Origin: Strongylocentrotus purpuratus
Lineage: Eukaryota; Echinodermata; Echinoidea; Camarodonta; Strongylocentrotidae
Assembly (NCBI RefSeq): GCF_000002235.5
Contig: NW_022145526.1
Span: 1 to 64,000 of the forward strand
Length of the DNA: 64,000 nt
Reading direction: 5' to 3'
Below the pieces are notes generated by a model, which had not been told where the DNA came from, did not search any database, and was given only the letters and a program-made list of their open reading frames with translations. Shown piece after piece: positions 21,966 to 33,700 of the stretch (its first letter is position 1; each line of letters opens with the position of its first letter). The translations under genes and the position numbers were made by a program.

Positions 21966-22329
21966 TCCCCCCTCCCCCCCCCCCCAAAAAAAAAAAAAAA
22001 TTGTGAGAAAATATTTTGCTGTGAATAAGCGAGGGGAGGGGTAGTGAGCACTATTTTTTTTTACTCCACACACCACCACCCCCCTTCCCTCCCTTGAAAG
22101 AAACAAAACAAAAACGGTTTTAAAGGTGTTTTTAACTTCTTTTTGTACCCTGGGGTGGGGTCCGTGCCTCCATCCCCTATGGCGGATTGTTCATAATATA
22201 TTCAGAATTATCAATGCCTTAATGCTTTAATTATACATGTGTTAAGAGCTTGTTCATAGGCCTGCATAAAATCTGTAATGACTAGATTATATCACAACTA
22301 TTTGTATCAATTTTTTAAAAATCTCAGTT

Positions 22330-22765
22330 AAAGGGGCAGTCCATCCTGAAATTAAGTTGGTTTTAAAAGAAGCAGAAAAATGAGAGAAACGGGTCAGTCA
22401 ACTGAAGTTGAGTAATATCTGATTAAAAATAAGGAAGTTATCAAGTTTTGAATTTGTAATCAATGAAAAACAAATTGGCAACTCTGTGACGCATCATGCG
22501 AGCTCAACTCAGTGGTCAGTACTAAAAATATGAGAAATGTTCATTTTTCCTCAAGAAAATTGTCAATTATACATGCACCCTAAATATATTTATTGCATAT
22601 GTTTCTATATACTACCACATACTGCAAGGAACAAATAAGGTATATTCCGTCATTAATGAAGACGAAAACGTGATTTTATGTAATATTATGCTCAAAGCAA
22701 ATGGAAGGAGGGCTTGCGTCACATACGTCACAGAGTTGCCAATTTGTATTTGATTGATAGGGTAC
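22330..22765. mobile_element. MITE with AAAGGGGCAGTCCATCCTGA terminus
   Basis: The left end AAAGGGGCAGTCCATCCTGA and the block CAAATTGGCAACTCTGTGACG match the element at 35241-35756. Part of the opposite arm (GTCACAGAGTTGCCAATTTG at about 22725) is present, giving a foldback shape. The right terminus is not clear. Confidence 0.6.
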
Positions 22766-24726
22766 GTATAGAGAACTAGAGTTACAATGACAATGGCAAT
22801 GAAATAACAATTTATTCTCATGTCACTCACATGGGGGTATTGGAGAAGTTTACAATCAGTTTGAGTTTGTCGATTTAACACTGTACAGTATACAACTCCA
22901 AACAAATTAATTTTAGTCAATGAAAATATCACTAACGACGATGGTGATAACAGTTAAAATGATGATAATAATAATAGTAACAATAATGATAACAATCATA
23001 TAGAAAAATAATTAAAATAATAATCATAATAATAATTAATGACAAAATTAATGGAAGCAATTAAAAAAGAAAGTTAATGGCACCAATAAATTGTTATTTG
23101 AATTAATGAATTACTGAAAATATTCTTGATATCAATTTTATAATTTGATATAAGACACAAAAAAAGAGAAACATGAAGATAATATTGAACTTGTAACATT
23201 TAATGTACACATACTTAAATTAGTAATGGAAACAAAGTTTAACTTTGTTAAAGAATTTCACTAAGTTTAAACGTGTTGTGCATTATTGGAGTTTAAAAAG
23301 CTGATCCATTTTCAGTGTATTCGGTTTTTCAATTCAATATTTATCAAGGAACAATGTTGAATGTCACGCGACACCATTTCAGCTATATAATACAAATACA
23401 CTATCATCAAACTACAACACATTCTTGTGTCTCCCTTGTACATCAAAATGTTGAAATATATAAGGCACTGAAAACTTTATTTCAGTAATTCATGATCGAT
23501 CATCCAATATACATAAAAAGACCTGCTACGTACATCATTTTGCATAACATAATTCAGAATAAATTCACAGATCTGAGCGATTCACATTGTCTATTATGAA
23601 GATCAGAGTGGATTATAAAAATGTTATCACTTAATCAGAAGAGGATGGTGATCAAAAGGCAAGGTAACGGAATGCTCATAAGAGAAGTATCTACGTTATA
23701 TCTTATAAGCCAATCACGAATGCAAAACTTATTAAAATATAACTCTTATTTACAGGGCAAGTATGTTTGGCAAACAAAAAAGTTCAAAATATACATGTAT
23801 GATACCATTGCACATTTATAATCATAATGATGCAAAGAAAAACCTGGAATATTATCATAAAAATTATTTAAACCCAGTACTGAATACAATCAGAATAAAC
23901 ATGTATCGTACAATGAGAGCAGCATATTTACATGTACACTGGAGTGATGTCAAGAAAATCCTGGAAAATATTTCCTCAAATGGATTTATTATGTAGTACT
24001 GGTGATCGTAGTTAAACATATCCAAACAATAATCAATTTCAAATTAAATATTACACTGATAACTCAGGCATGTTACATTGACAAAAGAGACATGCATCTT
24101 AACATTATAGCAGCCTATTTACATTTACACTGGAGTGTTGTAAAGAAAATCCTGGAAAATATTTCCTCAGATGGATTTTAAAATCTAGAACTGAATGTAG
24201 TTCTTAATTTACAATACATCTCCAAGATACTGTTACACTGATAACTCAGGCCTATATGCATACACCCTTACCAGACAAAGTTAGTTCTTAACTATCATAT
24301 TGAGTTTGTATACAAGATAACTAGAGCAATAATTATGACTCTTAACATCTGGGTCATTTCTGCTAACAATTTCTAAATAATTATATTGTTATTGAACATG
24401 TGCAATAACATTGACATATAAAGTGACATTTTGATAAGATAATTTGAAATATTACATTCTTCAACTCATAACGCACTCTGTGAAAGTTGGGTGCTAATTC
24501 ATATATTGCATGCATATAATTACCTAATGCAAAGTGATTAAAGTCTACAATTATACTCTCAACATGCATTATATCAAAGCTGTCTAATGTATGATTGACT
24601 CATTCGTTATTTATTTCAGCTTTATTTAACATGGGCTTCAATTTAACAAATGCTTTCAGGAAGAGCGCTGTGATCAAAATGCAAGAACGATTAGAGTAGA
24701 AAAAAGTGCACACACAGTAATAGTAT
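22766..24726. other. AT-rich intergenic stretch
   Basis: Simple AT-rich sequence with AAT/ATG-type microsatellite at about 22955-23040. A short direct duplication is also present (about 23915-23990 with 24110-24185, sharing AGAAAATCCTGGAAAATATT). No gene was recognised. Confidence 0.5.
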
Positions 24727-24891
24727 AGTATTAATGACTGCTTTGAGAGAAATAGTTGTTTTATTACGCTCTCGGGAAGGTTAGAATTGTGCTATTCCCC
24801 GAGGCTTGCCGAGGGGAATAGCCCAATTCTAACCTTCCCGAGAGCGTATGAAAACAACTATTTCTCGAATATTAAAGCAGTCATTAATACT
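24727..24891. repeat. 165-bp foldback element
   Basis: The left arm starts AGTATTAATGACTGCTTTGA and the right arm ends TAAAGCAGTCATTAATACT. Within the arms CGCTCTCGGGAAGGTTAGAA pairs with TTCTAACCTTCCCGAGAGCG. The loop is only about 12 bases. It is a probable non-autonomous DNA transposon. Confidence 0.78.
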
Positions 24892-24951
24892 TTTATATGC
24901 CGAAAAAAAATAGACTAAAAAATGAAAAATTAAAAATATTTATCATCTTTG

Positions 24952-25032
24952 TCGAAGACGGGATTCGAACTCTTGCGTACAACAAGAGGTGTACTGAAAA
25001 CCAACGCTTAGACCACTCGGTTATGGCCCGCC
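24952..25032 (-). repeat. tRNA-like sequence (SINE head or tRNA pseudogene)
   Basis: On the minus strand GGCGGGCCATAACCGAGTGG-TCTAAGCG resembles the 5' half of a class II tRNA (Leu/Ser-like A box). AGAGTTCGAATCCC is a good B box. The 5' and 3' acceptor strands do not pair and the anticodon loop is ambiguous, so a working tRNA is unlikely. Confidence 0.5.
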
Positions 25033-25803
25033 GTTAACATGCTTGGCAGTTTTCTCCAATATATACATTAAAATGGATTGAAACCGGCTTCGCGTGTGAT
25101 GAATGCTTCGCAAAAGCTCCATATACGGACTCTTCTTTTACTTTTGCAATGCATATTGGCACGAACTTAGATCAAGATCTATCGGCAGATGTTGTTTTTT
25201 TGTTTTTGGAAGTTTATTTTCGTCTTCATGTCAACAATGCAAGATAAAATTGTCGGTAAGATCGATCGAGATTCAATTGTATTGAAATTACCGACCAATC
25301 CTTCGCACACATACGGCATCCTCCATCGCTCAAACCATTTTTTAACATGTAAACCTATGGGGTAACCATGGAGGCTGACCAACTTTTTTTAATAACCATG
25401 GTTATTAAAAATATTAAAATGTTTTATGCATGGTTACCGAGAATTTTACAGGAACAGTTGAAGTTTATGAATGCAATTCGACCAATCAGATGGCTGGATT
25501 TCTTAAGTGAGGTATATAATCTGCTTTACTTTTATTTCATGATGATATTGTGTACCGGGAGTCTAGCTGACAGACGTTAATCAACAAACAGCACTTGTAT
25601 GTTGTGAAGAAAACTAAATCTTCAATTGTGTGCAGTTAGTTGACAATATAGATAAAGCAATAGTTCTTTAGCTGGAGTCGCTTCTGGTAATAATTCAAAC
25701 AAATCTTTTCAGACTTTATTTTATCATTATTTATTATCAAACAAACACTGTGCAAGTAATTACGTCCTACATTATAAGTGGTTAGTTGACATGATAGCAT
25801 TAA
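25033..25803. other. Intergenic stretch without recognised features
   Basis: No exon or known repeat was recognised. A small symmetric patch around AATAACCATGGTTATT lies at 25390-25405. Confidence 0.4.
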
Positions 25804-26065
25804 GAGCTGGTATAGTGGTTCACTCACTAGACTCAATCCAAGGATTGAGGGTTCAAATCCCAGCTAGCCCAGCTCTAACATCCTTGGCAAGGCATTAATC
25901 CACATTTGCCACTCTCCACCCAGGTATTAATGGGCACCCGACATGCCAAAGTGCTACATATTTGGCCGCCGCCTAGGACCAGGGTGATGTAATGTTGTTT
26001 GAGTGCCAGGAGGGTCATGCTGCAATGGGCTTGTGCACTATATCAGAAGCCATTATTATTATCAT
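25804..26065 (+). mobile_element. tRNA-derived SINE
   Basis: A tRNA-like head has an A box (TGGTATAGTGGTTCACTC) and a B box (GGGTTCAAATCCCAGC). It is followed by an unrelated body containing GGCAAGGCATTAATCCACAT and CACCCAGGTATTAATGGGCA, and by an ATT-repeat tail. This is the usual layout of Pol III-transcribed SINEs in echinoderms. It lies about 630 bp beyond the stop codon of the NLR gene. Confidence 0.75.
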
Positions 26066-26695
26066 TATAACTACTAGCCCTGGTGTTGTCACCTTCTATA
26101 CACATGCATAATCATAGCTGAGTAAAAAATGACCCCCTATTTAAATTTACTACACAACATGACCCCTTTCTGCATAAAACAGGTACACAATGTGCTCTTG
26201 ATGCAACTCTGTTTTGGGCCTATTGAGTTCACATTTACAAAACATATCCATCTTATACATGGGCGTTTCACAGGTATTAGAACATTGTGACAATATTACG
26301 TTCTCTTTGTTGTAAAATGTATACACTAACACCAGATAGTTGACTGGACTCATCAAGGTGAAAAAGAAGAACACAGTCTTTTCAATAATATTCAAATGTT
26401 TTCAAATATTGCCCAAAATTACTCCTATTTACCCCAAAGTTCTTGATATCAGACCAGGACTCAAAACCAACAGGCTAGCCGGGACACATGGACCACCAAA
26501 ACTCTAGGCCTTGACCCCAGAATTTCAAAGTTTTTTTCTTAGGACTCATGCATACAGAATGTAAAAAGTTAAATCTGAACCTCTTTTCCAAAAAAGAAGT
26601 TAGTGTGGAGCCCTGAATTATACATACACAAAAACAAGATGAAGTGCTACCACTGGGACACCGTCTTACTCAACCGATACCATAGCAATTAGACT
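26066..26695. other. 3' flank of the NLR gene
   Basis: Probable 3' UTR and flank of the minus-strand NLR gene. No AATAAA signal on the minus strand was found close to the stop codon, so the transcript end is not placed. Confidence 0.4.
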
Positions 26696-27722
26696 TCATA
26701 CTTTTGATTGCTTCTCTGGAATTTCAAGACCATCCTGTGAAACTCTCGACTGAGTAGAAGGAGCTTGCCTCTTGTAAAGCCTGCTCTGACTACTGCCACC
26801 TTCTCTGTGTGTCTGAGAGAATTGACATACAGAATGTGATGTATTGCCAACATGCTGTTGAGGGTGGTCTGATGGTGGTATTGTCCTTCTTGAAGAGTGT
26901 ACATCACCCATGGGTTGGTGTTGAGTGTGGTCTGATGAACGTAATGTCCTTCTTGGAGAGTGTACATCACCCATGGGTTGGTGTTGAGGGTGGTCTGATG
27001 AACGTAATGTCCTTCTTGGAGAGTGTACATCACCCATGGTTTGGTGTTGAGTGTGGTCTGATGAACGTAATGTCCTTCTTGGAGAGTGTACATCACCCAT
27101 GGGTTGGTGTTGAGGGTGGTCTGATGGTGCTATTGTCCTTCTTGAAGAGTGTACATCACCCATGGGTTGGTGTTGAGGGTGGTCTGATGAACGTAATGTC
27201 CTTCTTGGAGAGTGTACATCACCCATGGGTTGGAGTTGAGGGTGGTCTGATGAACGTAATGTCCTTCTTGGAGAGTGTACATCACCCATGGGTTGGTGTT
27301 GAGTGTGGTCTGATGAACGTAATGTCCTTCTTGGAGAGTGTACATCACCCATGGGTTGGTGTTGAGGGTGGTCTGATGATGGTAATGTCCTTCTTGAAGA
27401 GTGTACATCACCCATGGGTTGGTGTTGAGGGTGGTCTGATGATGGTAATGTCCTTCTTGAAGAGTGTACATCCCCGATGGGTTGGTGTTGAGGGTGGTCT
27501 GATGGTGGTATTGTCCTTCTTGAAGAGTGTACATCCCCCATGGGTTGCTTTTGAGGATGTTCTGATGGTGGTAATGTCCTTCTTGGAGAGTGTACATCAG
27601 TGGTAACACTGATGTTGGCCAAGTCAGCCAAGCCATCCGAGTCATTTGAGCCGTCCGAGATACTCAAGTCATCCGAGTCATTTGAGCCGTCCGAGATACT
27701 CAAGTCATCCGTGTTACACAAG
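26696..27722 (-). CDS. NLR exon 11: repetitive C-terminal tail
   Basis: After the acceptor CTTTACAG it encodes LCNTDDLSISDGSNDSDD. A 12-residue acidic unit is duplicated there, and a 21-residue unit then occurs in twelve copies. The end is EIPEKQSKV followed by TGA at 26696-26698. The tail is Ser/Pro/His/Arg-rich and probably disordered. No named domain was recognised. Exon membership rests on phase and splice-site agreement, not on homology. Confidence 0.75.
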
Positions 27723-30700
27723 CTGTAAAGGAAACAGATTTTTGTTATTATCTGTTTGAAAGATGAGAAATAAATAATTGACTACTATCGGTATTATTGA
27801 AAGTACCAGTCTCAAGGAACATTTTTAACAGTGAATTAAGAAGGAGAAGAAAAAAAGACTGCAGTGTAAAAAAAATATCAAGAAATCACACAAAAAAAGG
27901 ACTCAAGCAAAATCTACAAAGTTAAGGTTGAAAACACTTTACAGTAAGGAATTTGTACAATAAAGCTGTTACTGAATATTTTGTGTTTTCAGACAAGAAA
28001 TCTTCAATTGTTTTAAAAGGATCTGGTATCCTGGATTTAGCTCATGCTGCAATTATAATTATAAGCCTTTAGGTCAGTCAGGAACTCCATGACTTTTACA
28101 AGCCGATCGTCTGTCTGATTATCAAGATATTTATGATTGGAAATCGAAACCAAATTTTGCGTTTGCCAAACGGTTTTGATAAAACTACAGTCTATTGGGG
28201 GAAGCGAGTACGGTAAAACAGGTCACTCAAAGATTTGTAATTTCTGAGGTACTTCTTGATCAGTTTGAAGCGCCATTTTTTTAGGGCTTCAATATTACAC
28301 CATATCACAGATACTGGTAGCACGCAAGGCCGTGCATCTCAGATTTATCATTGTTAAACGATCCCTTTAAGGTATACAATATCACTTTATTGCATGCTCC
28401 CTGATGGAGGTATATATCAGCATTGTATCTTTTCTTGGTATTCCATTAGAGGCTCTTTATATTGTTTCTTTATACCACTACTCATGAAAAGCTTTCATGT
28501 TGATATCTAATTTTTTTTTTAAATCACATATAGGCCTACTGTACTAACCTTGAGAGGGTGTGAATAAATGAGTTCAAGTCATCTTGAGCAACTCCATTTA
28601 ACCTGAAGTTTCCCTTTCTTATCTGAGGAAAACAACCCTGTAACATATAACAACAACATTACTTGTAAACAGTTACAAATAAGTGGATCCATTTCATTAT
28701 GGCATATAATCTATTTTCTTAGGGACTATACACCCAACAGCTACAGTAACATCTCATAAACAAAATAAGTATGGATAATTTAAAAGAGCTAGGGTAAGAC
28801 AAATTTTGCACAAGAAATTTACACAAATTTCAAAAATAAATGGATCCAATACATACTGCAATTTCATGAAATCCTGTGATATTAATCATAGTGGTAGTTT
28901 TACTATAGTAGTACTGGTAGTAGTATTCACTATAGCAGTAGTAATTTAATTATGATACTCAAATCAAGTATTACAAAAACTACGGTATCTGTTAGCACAA
29001 ATCTTTATACTTAGACATATTTTTTCATATCTATCAAACTTGGATTATTGATCAAAACAATGAAAATCTTTCACACACTTGGATTTCAACTAAATCAGTA
29101 CATACATTAAAGTCTGCTTTTATTCCATGTTTCAAGGCTGTACCAATATACCAAGTGAACAGCCATTAAAAAAAAGGTGTTTGGAAAAAAACATGTAGGC
29201 CTATACATGTGCACCATATAATCATTACTGCTCTTTCTTTCTTTCAGCGATCCTCTCCATCGCATTTACATTAGGACACACATACCTGTATGGATGATGC
29301 CTTTGCTTTCAATGTAGAGTAGAACTCCTTTTTGAGAACACTTCTAAGTGTCAGGTCAGTTAGGTTTGGCATAGAACACAGTGCTTCTGCTAGGTGATGT
29401 AATGAGGCTGGTGTGGAACTCTGGAGAACATCAAGCTTGAAAGTCTGGACCTGCAATGTTTGTGGAAATAGTAATAAGCACTACTTTTATTTATGCATAT
29501 GTTTTATAAAATAATTTCTGACTGAACTATAACATTCCATACAAATTCCAATAATTACATAGTTGAATTCCTAATAAAATTCTCAGCAAAAATGATAATT
29601 AAATAGATTTTCGTTTCATATTCAATTCTTGTCTATTGAGAAAAAGAACATACTAAAGTTTCCATGGAGAGGATGATTTAGTAAGAGTTATTTTTTCAAA
29701 ATTCCATATGTATTCTTTATAGGGCTTTCAACCTGTTTGCATTGATAAGTCCTACTGCTACTAACACTGTAATTAATAATATCCATAAATATATACCGTA
29801 TTTGCTTTTATTCCATGTTTCATGACTGTACCAATATACCTAGTGAATAGCCTTTAAAAAAGGGTGTTCGAAAAAACATGTAAACATGTGCACCATATAA
29901 TCATTACTGCTCTTTTTTTCTTTCAATTCACTTCTCCCTGACATTTGCATTAGGTCACACATACCTGTATGGATGATGCCTTTGCTTTCAATGTAGAGTA
30001 GAACTCATCATTGCGACCCAGTACAAGTGTCAGGTCAGTCAGGTTTGGCATATAACACAGTGCTTCTGCTAGGTGATGTGATGAGGTTGGTGTGGGAAAC
30101 CCGACATCATAAATCTCGAGAGTCTTGACCTGCGTTCATGATGAACATAGTTAAGTAACTTATCTATACATGCATACATTTTATTTACATATTTCTCACT
30201 ATATTTTTACATTTCATACAAATTCCATTCATTAATAGCAAAATTATTAAATAGATTTTCTTTTCATATTAAATTATTGTCTATTGAAAAAAGAACACAT
30301 TAAAGTCTCCACGGAGAGGATGATTTAGTAATAGTGATATTTTTAAAATTTGATATCTATTCTTTATAAGGCTTCCAACCTGCTTGCATTGCAGACCCCT
30401 ACTCCAACTTGCACTGAAACTAATAATACACATACATATGTATTTGCTATTAATGTATTTAAGGTATTCTTAACTCTGGATTTCATGTGCACAAGAGCGC
30501 CATATCAGGAAGTTTGTTGCTATGGTTCAGTTTGGTAAATTGAAGCCTTTATTAAACTTGGCTGTAATAAAACTATATGACATATTTTTCATACCAATCA
30601 AACTTGGAAAAGGTTGGATATTGACTATCGATCTAAAAAATGTCATTCGTATACACACTTGGATTTCAACTGGATCAGTAAATGTATAGTTTGCTTTTAC

Positions 30701-33700
30701 TCTATGTTTCATGGCTGTACCAATATACCAAGTGAATGGTCGTTAAAAAAAGGTGTTTGGAAAAAAATAGGTATACATGTGCACCATATAATCATTACTG
30801 CTCTTTTTTCTTTCAATGAACCTCTCCATTAATTGACATTAGGACACACATACCTGTATGGATGATGCCTTTGCTTTCAATGAAGAGAAGAATTCATCAG
30901 ACTCCTCATCGCGATTCATTTCAAGTGTCAGGTCATTCAGGTTTGGCATAGAACACAGTGCTTCTGCTAGGTGATGTGATGAGGCTGGTGTGGGAAACCA
31001 GACATCATGAAGCTTGAGAGTCTTGACCTGCGTTCATGATGAATATAGTAAAGTAACTAATCTATACATGCATACATTTGATTTACAAATTTCTCACTGT
31101 ATTCTTACATTAACTACATATTCAATTAATTACATAGTTGTATTCATAATAAAATTTTCGGCAAAAGTCAATACGGTAAAAAGCTTTTTTCTTTTCATAT
31201 TCAATTCTTGTCTATTGGGAAAGGAACATACTAAAGTTTCCATGGAGAGGATGATTTAGTAATAGTGATTTGTTCAAAATTCTATATCTATTCTTTATAG
31301 GGCTTCCAGCCTGTTTGCATAGAATAGTCCTACTCCTACTTACATTGAAACTGTTAATATGCATAAATATATATTTGCTATTAATGTATTTAAGGTATTC
31401 TTAACTCTGGATTTCAAGTGCACAAGACCCCTAAGTCAGGAGGTTTCTTGCTATGTTTCAGTTTGGTAAATTCAAGCCTTTATTAAAATTGGCTCTAACA
31501 AAACTATATGACATATTTTTCATATCAATCAAACTTGGATTTCAGCTGAATCAGTACATGTATATTTTGCTTTTAGTCCATGTTTCACGACTGTACCAAT
31601 ATATCAAGCAAATGGCCGTTAAAAAAGCTGTTTGGAGTAAAAACATGTATACATGTGCACCATAGTAATAATTACTGCTCTTTCTTTCTTTCAATGAACC
31701 TCGATCTCCATGACATTGCTATTAAGACACACATACTTGTATGGATGATGCATTTGCTTTCAATGAAGAGCAGAACTCCTCACAGAGATACACTTCAAGT
31801 CTCAGGTCAGTCAGGTTTGGCATAGAACACAGCGCTTCTGCTACGTGATGATACAAGGCTGGTGTTGGAATCCTCACACCAAAAAGCATGAGAGTCTTGA
31901 CCTGCATTCATGATGAATATAGTTAAGTAACTCTTTGATACATGCATACATTTTATTTACAAATTTCCCACTGTATTCTTACATTAACTACATATTCAAT
32001 TTATTACATAGTTGTATTCATAATAAAATTTTCAGCAAAAGTCAATAAATAGCTTTTTTCTTTTCATATTCAATTCTTGTCTATTGGGAAAAAGAACATA
32101 CTAAAGTTTCCATGGAGAGTTTGATTTATAAAAGTGATTTGTTCAAAATTCTATATCTATTCTTTATAGGGCTTCCAGCCTGTTTGCATAGAATAGTCCT
32201 ACTCCTACTTACACTGAAACTGTTAATATGCATAAATATATATTTGCTATTAATGTATTTAAGGTATTCTTAACTCTGGATTTCATGTGCACAAGACCCC
32301 TAAGTCAGGAGGTTTCTTGCTATGTTTCAGTTTGGTAAATTCAAGCCTTTATTAAAATTGGCTCTAACAAAACTATATGACATATTTTTCATATCAATCA
32401 AACTTGGAAAAGGATGGATATTTATTATTGATCAAAACAATTTCAATCTTATACACACTTAGATTTCAGCTGAATCAGTACATGTATATATATATATTTT
32501 TTTAATGTTAATTCTAACTATAATTCAACTATCTTGAACCTCAAAATAAACACCCAAACTATAAACAAGACCAAACTACCAATGTTTTGTCGCTTTTTTG
32601 GAAAAATGAGATGTTTTGTACACAAATCACGAAAAATGAGCGATTTTTTTGGGCTGACATGCGAAGGTCACGTGACTCTGTAACGGTAGGTCCGATTTTC
32701 GAAAAAATTTATTTCAAAAGATGCGCAAGATCTGAAAGAATAAAGTCATAAAATTTCAGCGCAAATTTGTATTGCGTTAAAAATGATCGAGAAAAAATGT
32801 AGAGGGGCTGCTAATTTTTTTTTCCCAAACAGGTTTGCCAATGCTAATATTTCTGGTCATCTGATTGGCTGGTTTGTTACGTCATTAGCAATGACGTAAC
32901 CGTTAGGGTGAGTGATAGGGTTATAGAAATCATGCAGAATCACTTTTCATTAACCCATCGTTGGCTCAATCGGTAAGGTCAGCGTATTACAATCATAATA
33001 AAGTTGTGGGTTCAAGTCTCAGTTTATTCAGTTTTTTAGCCTTTATAAATAGTGAGGCAAAGCAATACAAAATCAAAGTCTAATTGTTTGTGACCTCTTT
33101 CCTAGCTGCTAATGACGTAGAACATTTCAGCCATTGAGAAAAACGGAAATATAAGAAATTGCAAACCTGTTTGGGAATAAAATTTCGCCCCCGGGCTAGA
33201 TAGGGTTAAACAAGAGCGTTTGGAAAGAAAACATGTTTACATGTGCACCATATCATCATTACTGCTCTTTCTTTCTTTCAATGAACCTCTCCATGACATT
33301 GCAATTGGGACACACATACCTGTATGAATGATGCGTTTGCTTTCAATGTAGAGAAGAACTCCTCATTGAGATCCATTTCAAGTTTCAGGTCAGTCAGGTT
33401 TGGCATAGAACAAAGTGCTTTTGCTAGGTGATGTGATGAGGCTGGTGTGGGACACTTGACTTCAAGCTTGAGGGTCTTGACCTGCGTTAATGATGAATAT
33501 AATTAAGTAACTCATCAATACCGCATACATTTTATTTACTAATATCTGACTGTATCCTTATATATATCATACAAATTCCATTAATTGCATATCATCATAA
33601 CATGTCATTTTCACAAAAAATGATTGAATAGATTTTATTTTTAAATTCAACTCTTGTCTCTTGAAGTTAGAGAACATACTAAAGTTTCTCCGGAAATAAT

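Larger units (their letters stand above)
19135..22270. repeat. Duplicated segment, copy 1 (upstream of zinc-finger gene)
   Basis: Many collinear blocks match 45545-50130 in the same orientation. Examples are 19135-19260 with 45545-45680, 19380-19450 with 46660-46735, 20250-20900 with 47815-48500, 21510-21570 with 49465-49545, and 22180-22270 with 50050-50130. Shared words include GGATATGGCTGGTCTAGCTA and TCTGCCCAAACCTTGCAGCC. Copy 1 has its own SINE-like insertion (about 19540-19770) and a 189-bp hairpin (20947-21135) that copy 2 lacks. No gene was recognised in it. Confidence 0.7.
29286..33481 (-). repeat. Tandem array of LRR exon-plus-intron units
   Basis: Exon ends at 29286, 29965, 30854, 31737 and 33320 are spaced 679, 889, 883 and 1583 bp. 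Intron blocks are duplicated along with the exons (for example TTAAGGTATTCTTAACTCTG and AGGGCTTCCAGCCTGTTTGC). The array therefore grew by tandem duplication of whole exon-intron units. The last interval is longer because of an inserted transposon. Confidence 0.85.

Noticed and set aside
24952-25032. A working tRNA gene
   Set aside because: Internal promoter boxes are good but the acceptor stem does not pair and the anticodon loop is unclear.
25804-25866. A working tRNA gene on the plus strand
   Set aside because: The tRNA-like head continues into a SINE body and an ATT tail.
26809-27606. A 265-codon plus-strand open frame
   Set aside because: It is the complement of the NLR coding minisatellite; the open frame follows from the 63-bp unit length.
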